This document shows, one piece after another, positions 44,331-52,512 of a stretch of 64,000 nucleotides of DNA. Source of the DNA: Endozoicomonas sp965199185. Lineage in GTDB: Bacteria; Pseudomonadota; Gammaproteobacteria; Pseudomonadales; Endozoicomonadaceae. Each line of letters opens with the position of its first letter. The stretch's first letter is position 1. The notes beneath the pieces are model-generated. The model ran no database searches. It was not told the DNA's origin and saw nothing but the letters and a program-made list of their open reading frames with translations. Position numbers and translations under genes: made by a program. Location: the NCBI GenBank assembly GCA_965199185.1, contig CBDAQW010000037.1, positions 372,001-436,000 of the forward strand, given 5' to 3'.

Positions 44331-45653
44331 ATGAGAATAGCGATTGTAGGTTCTGGAATCAGTGGCCTTGCCAGTGCCTGGCTGTTGTCACAAAAGCACG
44401 ATGTCACCCTGTTTGAAAAAGATGATCGTTTTGGTGGGCACAGTCACACAGTGGATGTTCGCAATAAAGATTCGGATTCATCAACGCCGGTGGATACCGG
44501 GTTTATTGTCTTCAACAGTAAAACATACCCGAATCTGACAGCCCTGTTTTCTCATCTACAGCTCCGCACCATTGAAACCGATATGTCTTTTGGTGTGTCA
44601 CTAAACAATGGGAAGCTTGAATATTCCGGCACGGATCTCAATGGGCTTTTTGCTCAGCGTAAAAATCTGATCAGCCCCGGATTCTGGAAGATGCTGTACG
44701 ACCTTCTGCGTTTTTATCGCTCCAGCGATCATTTACGTGCCACGATTTCTCCTTCAGTTACTTTAAGAGAGCTTCTCTCGCAACATAAATTTGGCCACCG
44801 TTTTGTTACCGATCATCTGGTTCCGATGGGGGCAGCTATCTGGTCAACACCAGCCAATAAAATGCTCGACTATCCGGCACTGGCTTTTCTTCGTTTCTGC
44901 GAAAATCATGGATTGCTGCAATTGACCGACAGGCCACAGTGGCGAACCGTAAAAGGCGGTAGTCGTGAATATGTGCGCCGCTTAATTGATGATATTGGTG
45001 CGCAGGCATTAACAAATCGTTGTGTCCGAAAAGTCATCAGAAATATGGATTCTGTAACGATTATTGATATCCAGGGAGATAGTTGGGAGTTTGACCATGT
45101 GGTAATGGCCTGTCATGCCGACACCAGCCTTACCCTGCTGGATGAACCGGATGAACTCGAGCAACACCTGCTCGGCGCATTTTCATTTCAGCGAAACAAA
45201 GCCATACTCCATAGTGATCCTCAGTTTATGCCTAAAAACCGGAAAGCCTGGGCAAGCTGGAACTATCTTGGTAGTCATGGTCAGGAAGGACCGGCGGTGA
45301 CTTACTGGATGAACAACCTGCAACATCTTGAAGGCTCACCTCTGTTTGTCACACTCAACCCTGTGATCGAACCCGACCCGGCCAAGATTTATGGCTGCTA
45401 TTTATACGACCATCCGGTATTTAATCGTCAAGCCATCGAAGCCCAAAATGATTTATGGCGTCTGCAAGGACGAAACAGAACCTGGTTCTGCGGCGCCTGG
45501 TTTGGTTACGGCTTTCATGAAGACGGTTTGCAATCGGGGCTGGCAGTGGCTGAAGCACTTGGCGGTGTGAAACGGCCATGGCAAGTGAGACGGCAGAATG
45601 ACCGGCTGGTTCTGCCAGAAGATTATCTGAATACCGCAGGTGCGCAGCCATGA
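44331..45653 (+). CDS. FAD-dependent amine-oxidase-like oxidoreductase
   Basis: A 440-aa protein with an N-terminal FAD-binding GxGxxG (IAIVGSGISGLASAWLL) and a C-terminal FAD segment (NRTWFCGAWFGYGFHEDGLQSGLAVAEALGG), an NAD(P)-binding amine-oxidase-like protein. ATG 44331 (AGGA 7 nt upstream) is chosen over 44316. First gene of a five-gene operon with overlapping or closely spaced starts. In ChrR regulons orthologues sit beside cyclopropane-synthase-like genes and probably modify membrane fatty acids. Exact reaction unknown. Confidence 0.9.
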   Translation: MRIAIVGSGISGLASAWLLSQKHDVTLFEKDDRFGGHSHTVDVRNKDSDSSTPVDTGFIVFNSKTYPNLTALFSHLQLRTIETDMSFGVSLNNGKLEYSGTDLNGLFAQRKNLISPGFWKMLYDLLRFYRSSDHLRATISPSVTLRELLSQHKFGHRFVTDHLVPMGAAIWSTPANKMLDYPALAFLRFCENHGLLQLTDRPQWRTVKGGSREYVRRLIDDIGAQALTNRCVRKVIRNMDSVTIIDIQGDSWEFDHVVMACHADTSLTLLDEPDELEQHLLGAFSFQRNKAILHSDPQFMPKNRKAWASWNYLGSHGQEGPAVTYWMNNLQHLEGSPLFVTLNPVIEPDPAKIYGCYLYDHPVFNRQAIEAQNDLWRLQGRNRTWFCGAWFGYGFHEDGLQSGLAVAEALGGVKRPWQVRRQNDRLVLPEDYLNTAGAQP

Positions 45654-46435
45654 ACTCGGCTATTTATTCCGGCGTTCTTATGCATAACCGCATTCGCCCG
45701 AAAAAGCATCGATTCTCATATCGAGTCGCTTCCTGGCTGGTTGATCTTGATGAATTGGGGGAGCTTGATAAAAACCACCGATGGTTTTCCAGAAACCGTT
45801 TCAATCTATTCTCTTTTTATGATGAGGATTATGGTGACCGGACCAAAACGCCTCTGAAAAAACAAATTCAACAGCGATTGCACAAAGAAGGTATTTCGTC
45901 ACCGGACAAAATACTGCTGCTTTGTTATCCAAGAGTGTTTGGTTATGTATTCAATCCATTGTCGGTTTATTACTGTTTTCACTCCGGGTATGTGTCTGCA
46001 ATGGTTTATGAAGTCAGCAATACCTTTGGTGAACGGCACTTTTATGTTGTTCCTCAGACTAAAACGGAAGGGGCAAAACCAGTGCAGCGTCATTTAGCTG
46101 TAAAAAAAATGCATGTTTCACCATTCTTTCCAATGGAGTGTTATTACCAGTTCAAAACCCGTATTCCCTATCAGAAAACCTACCTTGCTATTTGTCTGAA
46201 TGATCGTAAAGGAAAACTGTTTTCAGCTGTATTTTCAGGAGAAAAAAAGGAAATCAGTGATCGTCAGCTAATGCAGCTTGCCTTTCAGCTGCCATTACAA
46301 ACCATCAAAGTCATTATTGCCATTCACTGGGAAGCCCTGAGATTATGGCTTAAGGGTATCAAAGTATTCAGTCATTCCCCTTTGCCTGAACGCATCAGTC
46401 AAAGCCGTGGCAAATCCCTTTCAATAGATAATTAA
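45650..46435 (+). CDS. DUF1365 family protein
   Basis: A 261-aa protein overlapping the previous gene by 4 nt. Typical DUF1365 segments: YSGVLMHNRIRPKKHRFSYRVASWLVDLDEL near the N-terminus, CYPRVFGYVFNPLSVYYCF, and VSNTFGERHFYVV. DUF1365 genes co-occur with an FAD oxidoreductase and a Cfa-like synthase in sigma/ChrR-controlled operons. Its biochemical role is not established. Probably acts in modification of unsaturated membrane lipids. Confidence 0.92.
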   Translation: MNSAIYSGVLMHNRIRPKKHRFSYRVASWLVDLDELGELDKNHRWFSRNRFNLFSFYDEDYGDRTKTPLKKQIQQRLHKEGISSPDKILLLCYPRVFGYVFNPLSVYYCFHSGYVSAMVYEVSNTFGERHFYVVPQTKTEGAKPVQRHLAVKKMHVSPFFPMECYYQFKTRIPYQKTYLAICLNDRKGKLFSAVFSGEKKEISDRQLMQLAFQLPLQTIKVIIAIHWEALRLWLKGIKVFSHSPLPERISQSRGKSLSIDN

Positions 46436-46451
46436 TAAAAGGATTTTGATC

Positions 46452-47666
46452 ATGAATGCCACAGAGCAATCTGTACCTGCGCAGAGTAAAAACTCACACT
46501 CCATCACGCATAGGATTAACTGGCTGTCTCGCCGACTGTATCGGGCGAATGTCACACAAATCAGAATCCAGTTACCCGGCAAAGAGCCTGTCAATATTGG
46601 AGTACCCGGGATGGCGATGCCGACGCCGGTGGTGACTATTGTTAATCCGTTGTCGTTACTGAAAACCTCAGCAGGCGGTTTATTGGGATGGGCTGAAGCT
46701 TATATTGCTGGTCATTGGCAGACAGATAATTTACGACAGCTGATCGCCTGGGCTATGCATAATGAAGAAGCGCTTGAGAAAGCCTTTACCGCCAGCTGGT
46801 TGAGCCGAAAAATCAACCGAGCCTTTCATTTACTGCACAATAACAGCAAGCGTGGCAGTAAACGTAACATTGCGGCTCATTATGATCTTGGCAATGACTT
46901 TTACCAGCAATGGCTCGATCCGACCATGACCTATTCCGGTGCTCTTTTCGAAACATCGGAGGACTCTTTGGAACAGGCGCAGAAAAACAAGTACCAGCAG
47001 ATTATTGAGATGCTTGAGTTGTCTGACCATCATTCAGTACTTGAGATTGGCTGCGGCTGGGGTGGATTCGCGCGGACGCTGGCAGAACATGGCACTAACC
47101 CTTACTTGGGTGTTTCACTGTCTAAAGAACAGCTGAGCTATGCCCGGACAGCAACCAGTGATAAACAACAGTTGCAGTATGAGTTTCGTGATTACCGTGA
47201 TCTGGATGGACAATACGACCGTATAGTTTCTATAGAGATGTTTGAAGCTGTAGGCGAATCTCACTGGCCGGAATATTTCCAGAAAGTCTATGACAGTCTG
47301 GTTCCTGGTGGCATCGCTGTTTTGCAGGTGATTACTATTGCCGATGAACGCTTTGCCAGTTACCGCAAGGAAGCGGATTTTATTCAGCGTTATATTTTTC
47401 CGGGCGGCATGCTGCCCAGCCACAGTGTGATACAGGAACAGATCTACCGCTCCAGTTTGCAACTGAAAAAGAGCATGGCATTTGGCAAAAACTACGCAAA
47501 AACACTGGCTATCTGGTGTGAGAATTTCAATAAAGCCTGGCCAGAGATCGCCTCAGATAAATTTGACGATCAGTTCCACCGGATGTGGAATTATTATCTG
47601 GCTTACTGTGAAGCAGGCTTCCTGCACGACAGCATAGATGTTCGCTTTTACAAACTTCAAAAATAG
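46452..47666 (+). CDS. cfa: Cyclopropane-fatty-acyl-phospholipid synthase family protein
   Basis: A 404-aa SAM-dependent enzyme with NIAAHYDLGNDFYQQWLDPTMTYSGALFE, the SAM-binding motif VLEIGCGWGGFA, FRDYRDLDGQYDRIVSIEMFEAVGE and YIFPGGMLPS, all hallmarks of CFA synthases. It methylates double bonds of membrane phospholipid acyl chains. ATG 46452 has AAAGGA 9 nt upstream. Third gene of the operon. In ChrR systems the homologue may instead make furan fatty acids, so the exact product is open. Confidence 0.93.
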   Translation: MNATEQSVPAQSKNSHSITHRINWLSRRLYRANVTQIRIQLPGKEPVNIGVPGMAMPTPVVTIVNPLSLLKTSAGGLLGWAEAYIAGHWQTDNLRQLIAWAMHNEEALEKAFTASWLSRKINRAFHLLHNNSKRGSKRNIAAHYDLGNDFYQQWLDPTMTYSGALFETSEDSLEQAQKNKYQQIIEMLELSDHHSVLEIGCGWGGFARTLAEHGTNPYLGVSLSKEQLSYARTATSDKQQLQYEFRDYRDLDGQYDRIVSIEMFEAVGESHWPEYFQKVYDSLVPGGIAVLQVITIADERFASYRKEADFIQRYIFPGGMLPSHSVIQEQIYRSSLQLKKSMAFGKNYAKTLAIWCENFNKAWPEIASDKFDDQFHRMWNYYLAYCEAGFLHDSIDVRFYKLQK

Positions 47667-47676
47667 AGTGAATAAT

Positions 47677-48258
47677 ATGAATAGACTACGGATAGTTTGG
47701 CCAGAGGTGTTTCGATGGGGAATGTTCTGGCTACTGATAGGGACATTAACAGGATGCAGTGCAATGAAACCTGAAGACTACGCAAACATCTCACCCGAAT
47801 TGAAAATTGAAGACTATTTTCAGGGTCGAACTCTGGCCTGGGGGATGTTTCAGGATCGCTTTGGCAATGTTCGTAATCGTTTCAAGGTCGTGATGGTGGG
47901 TGACTTTGCCGACAATGTTCTGACGCTTGATGAGGATTTTTATTACGAAGATGGTTCAACCTCAAAACGCATTTGGAAACTCAAGGTGCTGGACAATGGC
48001 GCTTATGAAGGCACAGCTGCCGATGTGATAGGTTTGGCAAAAGGTCAGAGAGCCGGCAATGCCTTCAACTGGAAATACGACATGAACCTGCCTATTGCCG
48101 GAAGGGAGTGGCAGGTATCTTTTGATGACTGGTTATTTCTTCAGGAAGATGGTGTGCTCATCAATGTTGCAGAAGTCAGCAAATGGGGTATAACGCTCGG
48201 TAAGCTGACGTTTGTGTTTGCTAAAAAAGATCAGACAATAAAGGCATTCAATCAGTGA
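47677..48258 (+). CDS. DUF3833 lipoprotein
   Basis: A 193-aa protein. Signal with lipobox LLIGTLTGC (Cys about residue 25), then KIEDYFQGRTLAWGMFQDRFGNVRNRFKVVMVG and GMNL-like YDMNLPI...EWQVSFDDWLFLQEDGVLINVAEVSKWGI, the DUF3833 pattern. Outer-membrane-type lipoprotein of unknown function, with a beta-barrel lipocalin-like look. Always seen near Cfa/DUF1365 operons. The start at 47677 gives the lipoprotein signal; the frame opens 39 nt earlier inside cfa. Confidence 0.88.
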   Translation: MNRLRIVWPEVFRWGMFWLLIGTLTGCSAMKPEDYANISPELKIEDYFQGRTLAWGMFQDRFGNVRNRFKVVMVGDFADNVLTLDEDFYYEDGSTSKRIWKLKVLDNGAYEGTAADVIGLAKGQRAGNAFNWKYDMNLPIAGREWQVSFDDWLFLQEDGVLINVAEVSKWGITLGKLTFVFAKKDQTIKAFNQ

Positions 48259-49049
48259 CAGGCACGCAAGAACATTCAGATACTAATCACCTGCGCTCTA
48301 TCGTCTGGATTACCGGTGCTAGTCAGGGTATTGGTCGTTCTCTTGCATTAGCTATGGCGAAGCAGGGAATGACCGTTATTGCCAGTGCTCGTAATAAAGA
48401 AAATTTACAACAGCTGGTTGATGACAGTTCCGGATTTATCGGGCGCATTGATAGTATGCCGCTGGATGTCACAGATGCCAAAGCTGTTGCTCTTGCCGTC
48501 GCAGATATCCATAAAAAATATCAACGACTGGATCAGGCCGTATTAAATGCAGGCAGTTTCATCCCGATGCCAGGGCATGATTTCAAAGCCAGTATTGTAG
48601 CCCGGCAAATGGACTTGAATGTGATGAGTGTCGCCTATTGCCTTGAAAATCTGATTCCTATTATGCGAGATCAGAGCAAAGGTGTGATTGCCATCAATGC
48701 GTCACTATCCGGTTATCGGGGCTTGCCGAAAGCGGCTGCTTATGGCGCCAGTAAAGCGGCACTCATTAATATGGCGGAATGTCTTGAGCTGGAATTACAA
48801 GGCTCAGGTATTGATGTAAAAGTCATTAATCCCGGTTTTGTAAAAACGCCTCTGACCGATAAGAATGACTTTCCTATGCCATGTCTTATTTCATCGGAAA
48901 AAGCGGCGGAACATATTATCAGAGGAATGGGGCGAAAATCGTTTGAGATTACTTTCCCGTTTGTGTTTGCTTATTTGCTGAAACTGCTACGTATACTGCC
49001 TTATCGTCTTTATTTTTATCTGGTGAGAAAAGCGACAGTTGATGTCTAG
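48255..49049 (+). CDS. Short-chain dehydrogenase/reductase (operon end)
   Basis: A 264-aa SDR with GTG start overlapping the DUF3833 stop (GTGA). TGASQGIGRSLALAMAK is the cofactor motif, NAGSF near residue 96, NASLSGYRGLPKAAAYGASKAA carries Ser and Tyr/Lys, and NPGFVKTPLTDK follows. The C-terminal hydrophobic stretch (FPFVFAYLLKLLRILPYRLYFYLV) suggests membrane association, fitting a lipid-modifying pathway. Last gene before a strong terminator. Confidence 0.92.
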   Translation: MTGTQEHSDTNHLRSIVWITGASQGIGRSLALAMAKQGMTVIASARNKENLQQLVDDSSGFIGRIDSMPLDVTDAKAVALAVADIHKKYQRLDQAVLNAGSFIPMPGHDFKASIVARQMDLNVMSVAYCLENLIPIMRDQSKGVIAINASLSGYRGLPKAAAYGASKAALINMAECLELELQGSGIDVKVINPGFVKTPLTDKNDFPMPCLISSEKAAEHIIRGMGRKSFEITFPFVFAYLLKLLRILPYRLYFYLVRKATVDV

Positions 49050-49054
49050 ATTGA

Positions 49055-49095
49055 AAACAGAGTACTGCACCAATATGCAGTACTCTGTTTTTTTA
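49055..49095 (+). terminator. Rho-independent terminator of the ECF-controlled operon
   Basis: Stem AACAGAGTACTGCA / TGCAGTACTCTGTT (14 bp) with a 6-nt loop and a run of seven T, directly after the SDR stop. Confidence 0.95.
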
Positions 49096-49131
49096 AGTAT
49101 TAGCAAAATCGCCGTAAACCTTCGTACAATC

Positions 49132-49311
49132 GAGGCTGTCGCGAGATTAATGCAGGTCGGTTTCCGCCCGAAGGGCAGATACCCATAGGGCACAAGAGCC
49201 GACAATCAGCATACAATGCTGACAAAACATCCAGCTTTGTACGCTCTCTGAGCACATTGTCGGCATGTCCTTCGGGCATACCGACCTACGATGAGTTATT
49301 GCGACAGCCTC
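49132..49311. mobile_element. 180-bp MITE-like element, second family
   Basis: Ends are perfect 11-bp inverted repeats GAGGCTGTCGC / GCGACAGCCTC, flanked by AATC on both sides (possible target duplication). Internally it has the UUCG-loop hairpin GTCGGCATGTCC-TTCG-GGCATACCGAC (49259-49285) and a block shared, inverted, with 61100-61245. A partial relative begins at 4110. Confidence 0.75.
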
Positions 49312-49326
49312 AATCGGCGGGAAGTG

Positions 49327-50907
49327 TCATATACGCTTGTTATCAATACCTACGGGCTCATAATCAGCAATCTTCAGCGGAGTGTTGTTCTGGATGTACT
49401 CCTTCAGAACTTCCGCATCCATGTAACCAGTGTTCACATAGTTAGGATGATCGCTTAACTTAGGATAGCCATCACCGCCAGATGCTGAATACGCATTGAA
49501 GGACATGCGATACACTTTTTCATCTTCCAGTGGCTTGCCAGCAATAGCAATGTTGCCGACGCCTTTTTCAGAGATCGTCATCTCAATGCCATCAAAGTGA
49601 GCAAAAGCACCGCTATCGGTTGGCTTCATGGCGACTACAGACAGGTAATCAACAATCTCTGCACCGGTCAGATCAACATAGGCAATGCTGTTACTGAATG
49701 GCTGAACGGTCAGTATGTCTTTGTAAGTGATTTCGCCCGGCTCAATGCTGGCACGAATACCACCAGAGTTGGCCATACCAAAGTCAGCACCGGTTTTCTC
49801 ACGCTGGGCACGAATCATTAGAGTACCCATGTTGGTGTAACCAAAACGCACCTTGTTACGCTCACCGACCAGCATACCATCAACTTCACCAACGGTTCCG
49901 CCAACCAGCTTGGATCCTTTTTCCTGATAAGGTGTTAACAGAGCCAGCATAGCCGGATCTTCTTCATACTTGATTTCAGACTTGCGGCTGTTTACAGGAA
50001 CCAGTTCATAGTTCACCATTTTCAGCTCGCCATTGAGGAATTCAAAGTCGGTACGACCTACAAATTTACCCCATTCCTGCGCCTGAACAATCACGGTTCC
50101 GTTTTGTACATCTGGTTGGAACAGAGGCACCTGAGAGTGTCCGCCAACAATCATGTCTATACCGTCCACTTCGCGAGCCAGTGTCACGTCACCAGGTGCA
50201 TTAGCGCCGAAGTTGGCATTGGCGTAGTGTCCCATGTGAGTGGCAGCGATAATGATATCCGCTTTCTTTTCCAGTTCAGGAACCAGTTTTTCAGCAACAG
50301 AAACCGGGCTGCGGAATTCCAGACCTTTTACATTTTCAGCCAGCGCCAGCTTTTGCGTGTCATCGGTGGTCAGACCCATAACAGCGACAGTCAGGCCGTC
50401 AAATTCGAACAGCTCATAAGGTTTAAATAGACGAGAACCATCTTCTTCTTTATAGATGTTGGCAGACAGGAATGGGAACTGAGCCAGCTCTTCCTGCATT
50501 TTAAGAACGTCCATGGAGTTATCAAACTCATGGTTACCTACTGCCATAGCATCATAACCAAGCAGGTTCATACCTTTGAAATCAGGTACTGCATCCTGCA
50601 GATCAGATTCAGGCACACCGGTGTTGATATCACCACCAGACAGGAAGAGTACATCACCGCCATCCATTTCAACTTCTTCACGAATCTGGTCTACCAGTGT
50701 TTTGCGGGCAGCCATACCCCACTCACCTTTGCTGTTTTTCCAGAACCGGCCATGATGGTCATTGGTGTTAATAACGGTCAGTTTATAAACCTTATCCTGC
50801 TCGTAGCTGATCTGACGATCGGTAGAGCCGGTATCTGTCATAGAAGCACAGCCAGACAGAAAAACAGAGGTTGCCAAAAGCGACAAAGTAAATGTAGTTT
50901 TTTTCAT
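49327..50907 (-). CDS. Lipoprotein 5'-nucleotidase / UshA-NutA family
   Basis: A 526-aa protein with lipoprotein signal (lipobox LSGC, Cys19). The metallophosphoesterase domain has VINTNDHHGRFW, SGGDINTGVPESDL, GNHEFDN, THMGHY and VGGHSQV. The C-terminal 5'-nucleotidase domain (about residues 350-520) has ANSGGIRASIEPGEITYKDILTVQPFSN. Degrades extracellular or periplasmic nucleotides to nucleosides plus phosphate, like Vibrio NutA. Outer-membrane anchored by inference (no Asp at +2). A second, unrelated-length homologue lies at 61478. Confidence 0.93.
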   Translation of the reverse strand: MKKTTFTLSLLATSVFLSGCASMTDTGSTDRQISYEQDKVYKLTVINTNDHHGRFWKNSKGEWGMAARKTLVDQIREEVEMDGGDVLFLSGGDINTGVPESDLQDAVPDFKGMNLLGYDAMAVGNHEFDNSMDVLKMQEELAQFPFLSANIYKEEDGSRLFKPYELFEFDGLTVAVMGLTTDDTQKLALAENVKGLEFRSPVSVAEKLVPELEKKADIIIAATHMGHYANANFGANAPGDVTLAREVDGIDMIVGGHSQVPLFQPDVQNGTVIVQAQEWGKFVGRTDFEFLNGELKMVNYELVPVNSRKSEIKYEEDPAMLALLTPYQEKGSKLVGGTVGEVDGMLVGERNKVRFGYTNMGTLMIRAQREKTGADFGMANSGGIRASIEPGEITYKDILTVQPFSNSIAYVDLTGAEIVDYLSVVAMKPTDSGAFAHFDGIEMTISEKGVGNIAIAGKPLEDEKVYRMSFNAYSASGGDGYPKLSDHPNYVNTGYMDAEVLKEYIQNNTPLKIADYEPVGIDNKRI

Positions 50908-51146
50908 TAATCAGTGTTTCCTGGTGTTTATTAATGAACAATTCCATTATTTTTAGGGTTGTGGTCGGAGGTCGATGCACATAAAAACACATTTATCAAG
51001 TTATTATCTTGCTCTGTGCCAATATTTGATCAACTAGAGGTGATTATTTTTGCATCAGGTGTTAAACATACTTCTCATCATTACCAAGGCGCTGATAGTG
51101 ATCACGACTAAACTGATTTTTTGTAGACGACGATCTGTTATTACTT
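50908..51146. other. Intergenic region upstream of 5'-nucleotidase
   Basis: About 240 bp with no gene. Expected to contain the minus-strand promoter of the 5'-nucleotidase gene and the end of the disrupted TSUP gene. No specific motif recognised. Confidence 0.3.
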
Positions 51147-51689
51147 TCATAAAAAAGCTGCCAGAGGAATACCTATAAAAGACCCTGTCACCAGAAGCAA
51201 AGCTGTGAGCATATCGGACTGCCCACCCTTTCCGTAAGTCAGCGCAGATGTGGCAGAGAGCACCAAAGCAATCACGACCGCAGATCCAACCGATTTTTTC
51301 ATCGTTAGCCCCAATTGGGTACTGAGCAATGGCAGCAGCAGAACCCCGCCACCTACCCCGGTTGCCCCCATAATCATTCCGGTAGTAGCACCAGCAGCAA
51401 CAATTTTAAAACTGAAATTTTCCTGATTGGTGGATATTTGTTGAACGGCCTCGGAGGAAGAGCGTCGAATCATGGTGATGATGGAAAAAACAATGACGCT
51501 AATGATTAGGTATTCAACTATCTGATTGATTATGGTTCCTGTTTTGGGATTCTCACCAAGAGCAACAATACCAGAAGATGTTATCAGAAGCGCTGGAGCA
51601 GCTCCGCAAAGTATCTGAAGAATACTCTTCCAATCCACATTATTGTTACGAATATGCATGAACCCGATATTGAAATTAATCATAACAAC
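51147..51689 (-). pseudogene. TSUP-family permease, 3' part (split by IS66)
   Basis: Encodes the C-terminal two thirds of a TauE/SafE (TSUP) anion permease: INFNIGFMHIRNNNVDWKSILQIL, then ATTGMIMGATGVGGGVLLLPLLSTQLGLTMKKSVGSAVVIALVLSATSAL, the second copy of the family's Gx-G-GGG motif, to the end. The frame breaks at the IS66 end. It joins 54086-54303 across one ATAACAAC target copy. Confidence 0.9.
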
Positions 51690-51767
51690 GTAAGCGTCAG
51701 CCAAAAACCATCTACCCAGCCTGACCACCAGTCCGGATACTGATGCTTCCAGCTTTCAGGAGGTAAC

Positions 51768-52100
51768 ATGTCCGAAAAACAACAATTCTGGTTTCAGCAC
51801 ATCGAACAATGGCAGCAAAGCGGACTTTCTCAGGCGGAATACGCTCGTCAGCAGAAACTGTCCATCAAATCTTTCGGCTATTACCGTCGTCGCTACAGGC
51901 AACAATCGGCCCCTGATAAAAAGCCGACCCCTCTATTACCAGTCACTGTAGCCAATATCGAGACCAATTCGCCCCCTGCTCAACCAGGAACGACCGGCAT
52001 CACCCTGACCAGCCCCTCCGGGTTTCGTATCGAACTGGCACCGGGATTCGACCCCCAGACCTTGCGAACCGTACTGCAAACCCTGGAGGTTGCAGCATGA
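51768..52100 (+). CDS. tnpA: IS66-family TnpA
   Basis: A 110-aa basic protein with an N-terminal HTH-like segment (FWFQHIEQWQQSGLSQAEYARQQKLSIKSFGYYRRRYR), the IS66 orfA accessory type. It ends 4 nt into tnpB (ATGA overlap). Required with TnpB for IS66 transposition. Good SD (AGGAGG) before the ATG. Confidence 0.92.
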   Translation: MSEKQQFWFQHIEQWQQSGLSQAEYARQQKLSIKSFGYYRRRYRQQSAPDKKPTPLLPVTVANIETNSPPAQPGTTGITLTSPSGFRIELAPGFDPQTLRTVLQTLEVAA

Positions 52101-52456
52101 TAGGTGATGCGACTTCCCTCAAGGTCTACCTGGCTCCCGGTGTCACCGACATGCGCAAGTCTATCGATGGTCTCTCCCTGATCGCCAGCGAAGTACTGAA
52201 CCTGGACCCGTTCTCCGAAAGCCTGTTCGTATTCTGCAACCGGGAACGCAACAAACTTAAAATACTGCACTGGCAGACTAACGGCTTCTGGCTTTACTAT
52301 CGTCGCCTTGAGAAAGGCCGTTTCAATTGGCCTGATTATGAAAGTCCGAATCAGGCCATCACGCTGACCCGCCGTGAGCTGAACTGGCTTCTGGACGGCT
52401 TGCCTCTCGACCAGAAAAAAGCGCACCCGACATTGTGCTATCAGCCTGCCGCCTGA
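52097..52456 (+). CDS. tnpB: IS66-family TnpB (Orf2)
   Basis: A 119-aa protein with the highly conserved IS66 Orf2 pattern KVYLAPGVTDMRKSIDGLSLIASEVLNLDPFSESLFVFCNRERNKLKILHWQTNGFWLYYRRLEKGRF. Accessory transposition protein of unknown biochemical role, translationally coupled to tnpA. Confidence 0.95.
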   Translation: MIGDATSLKVYLAPGVTDMRKSIDGLSLIASEVLNLDPFSESLFVFCNRERNKLKILHWQTNGFWLYYRRLEKGRFNWPDYESPNQAITLTRRELNWLLDGLPLDQKKAHPTLCYQPAA

Positions 52457-52512
52457 ATGTCCATGACCTGCCACAATGCAAACGACGGCGGTTATGTTGG
52501 ATAATAGGCGAC

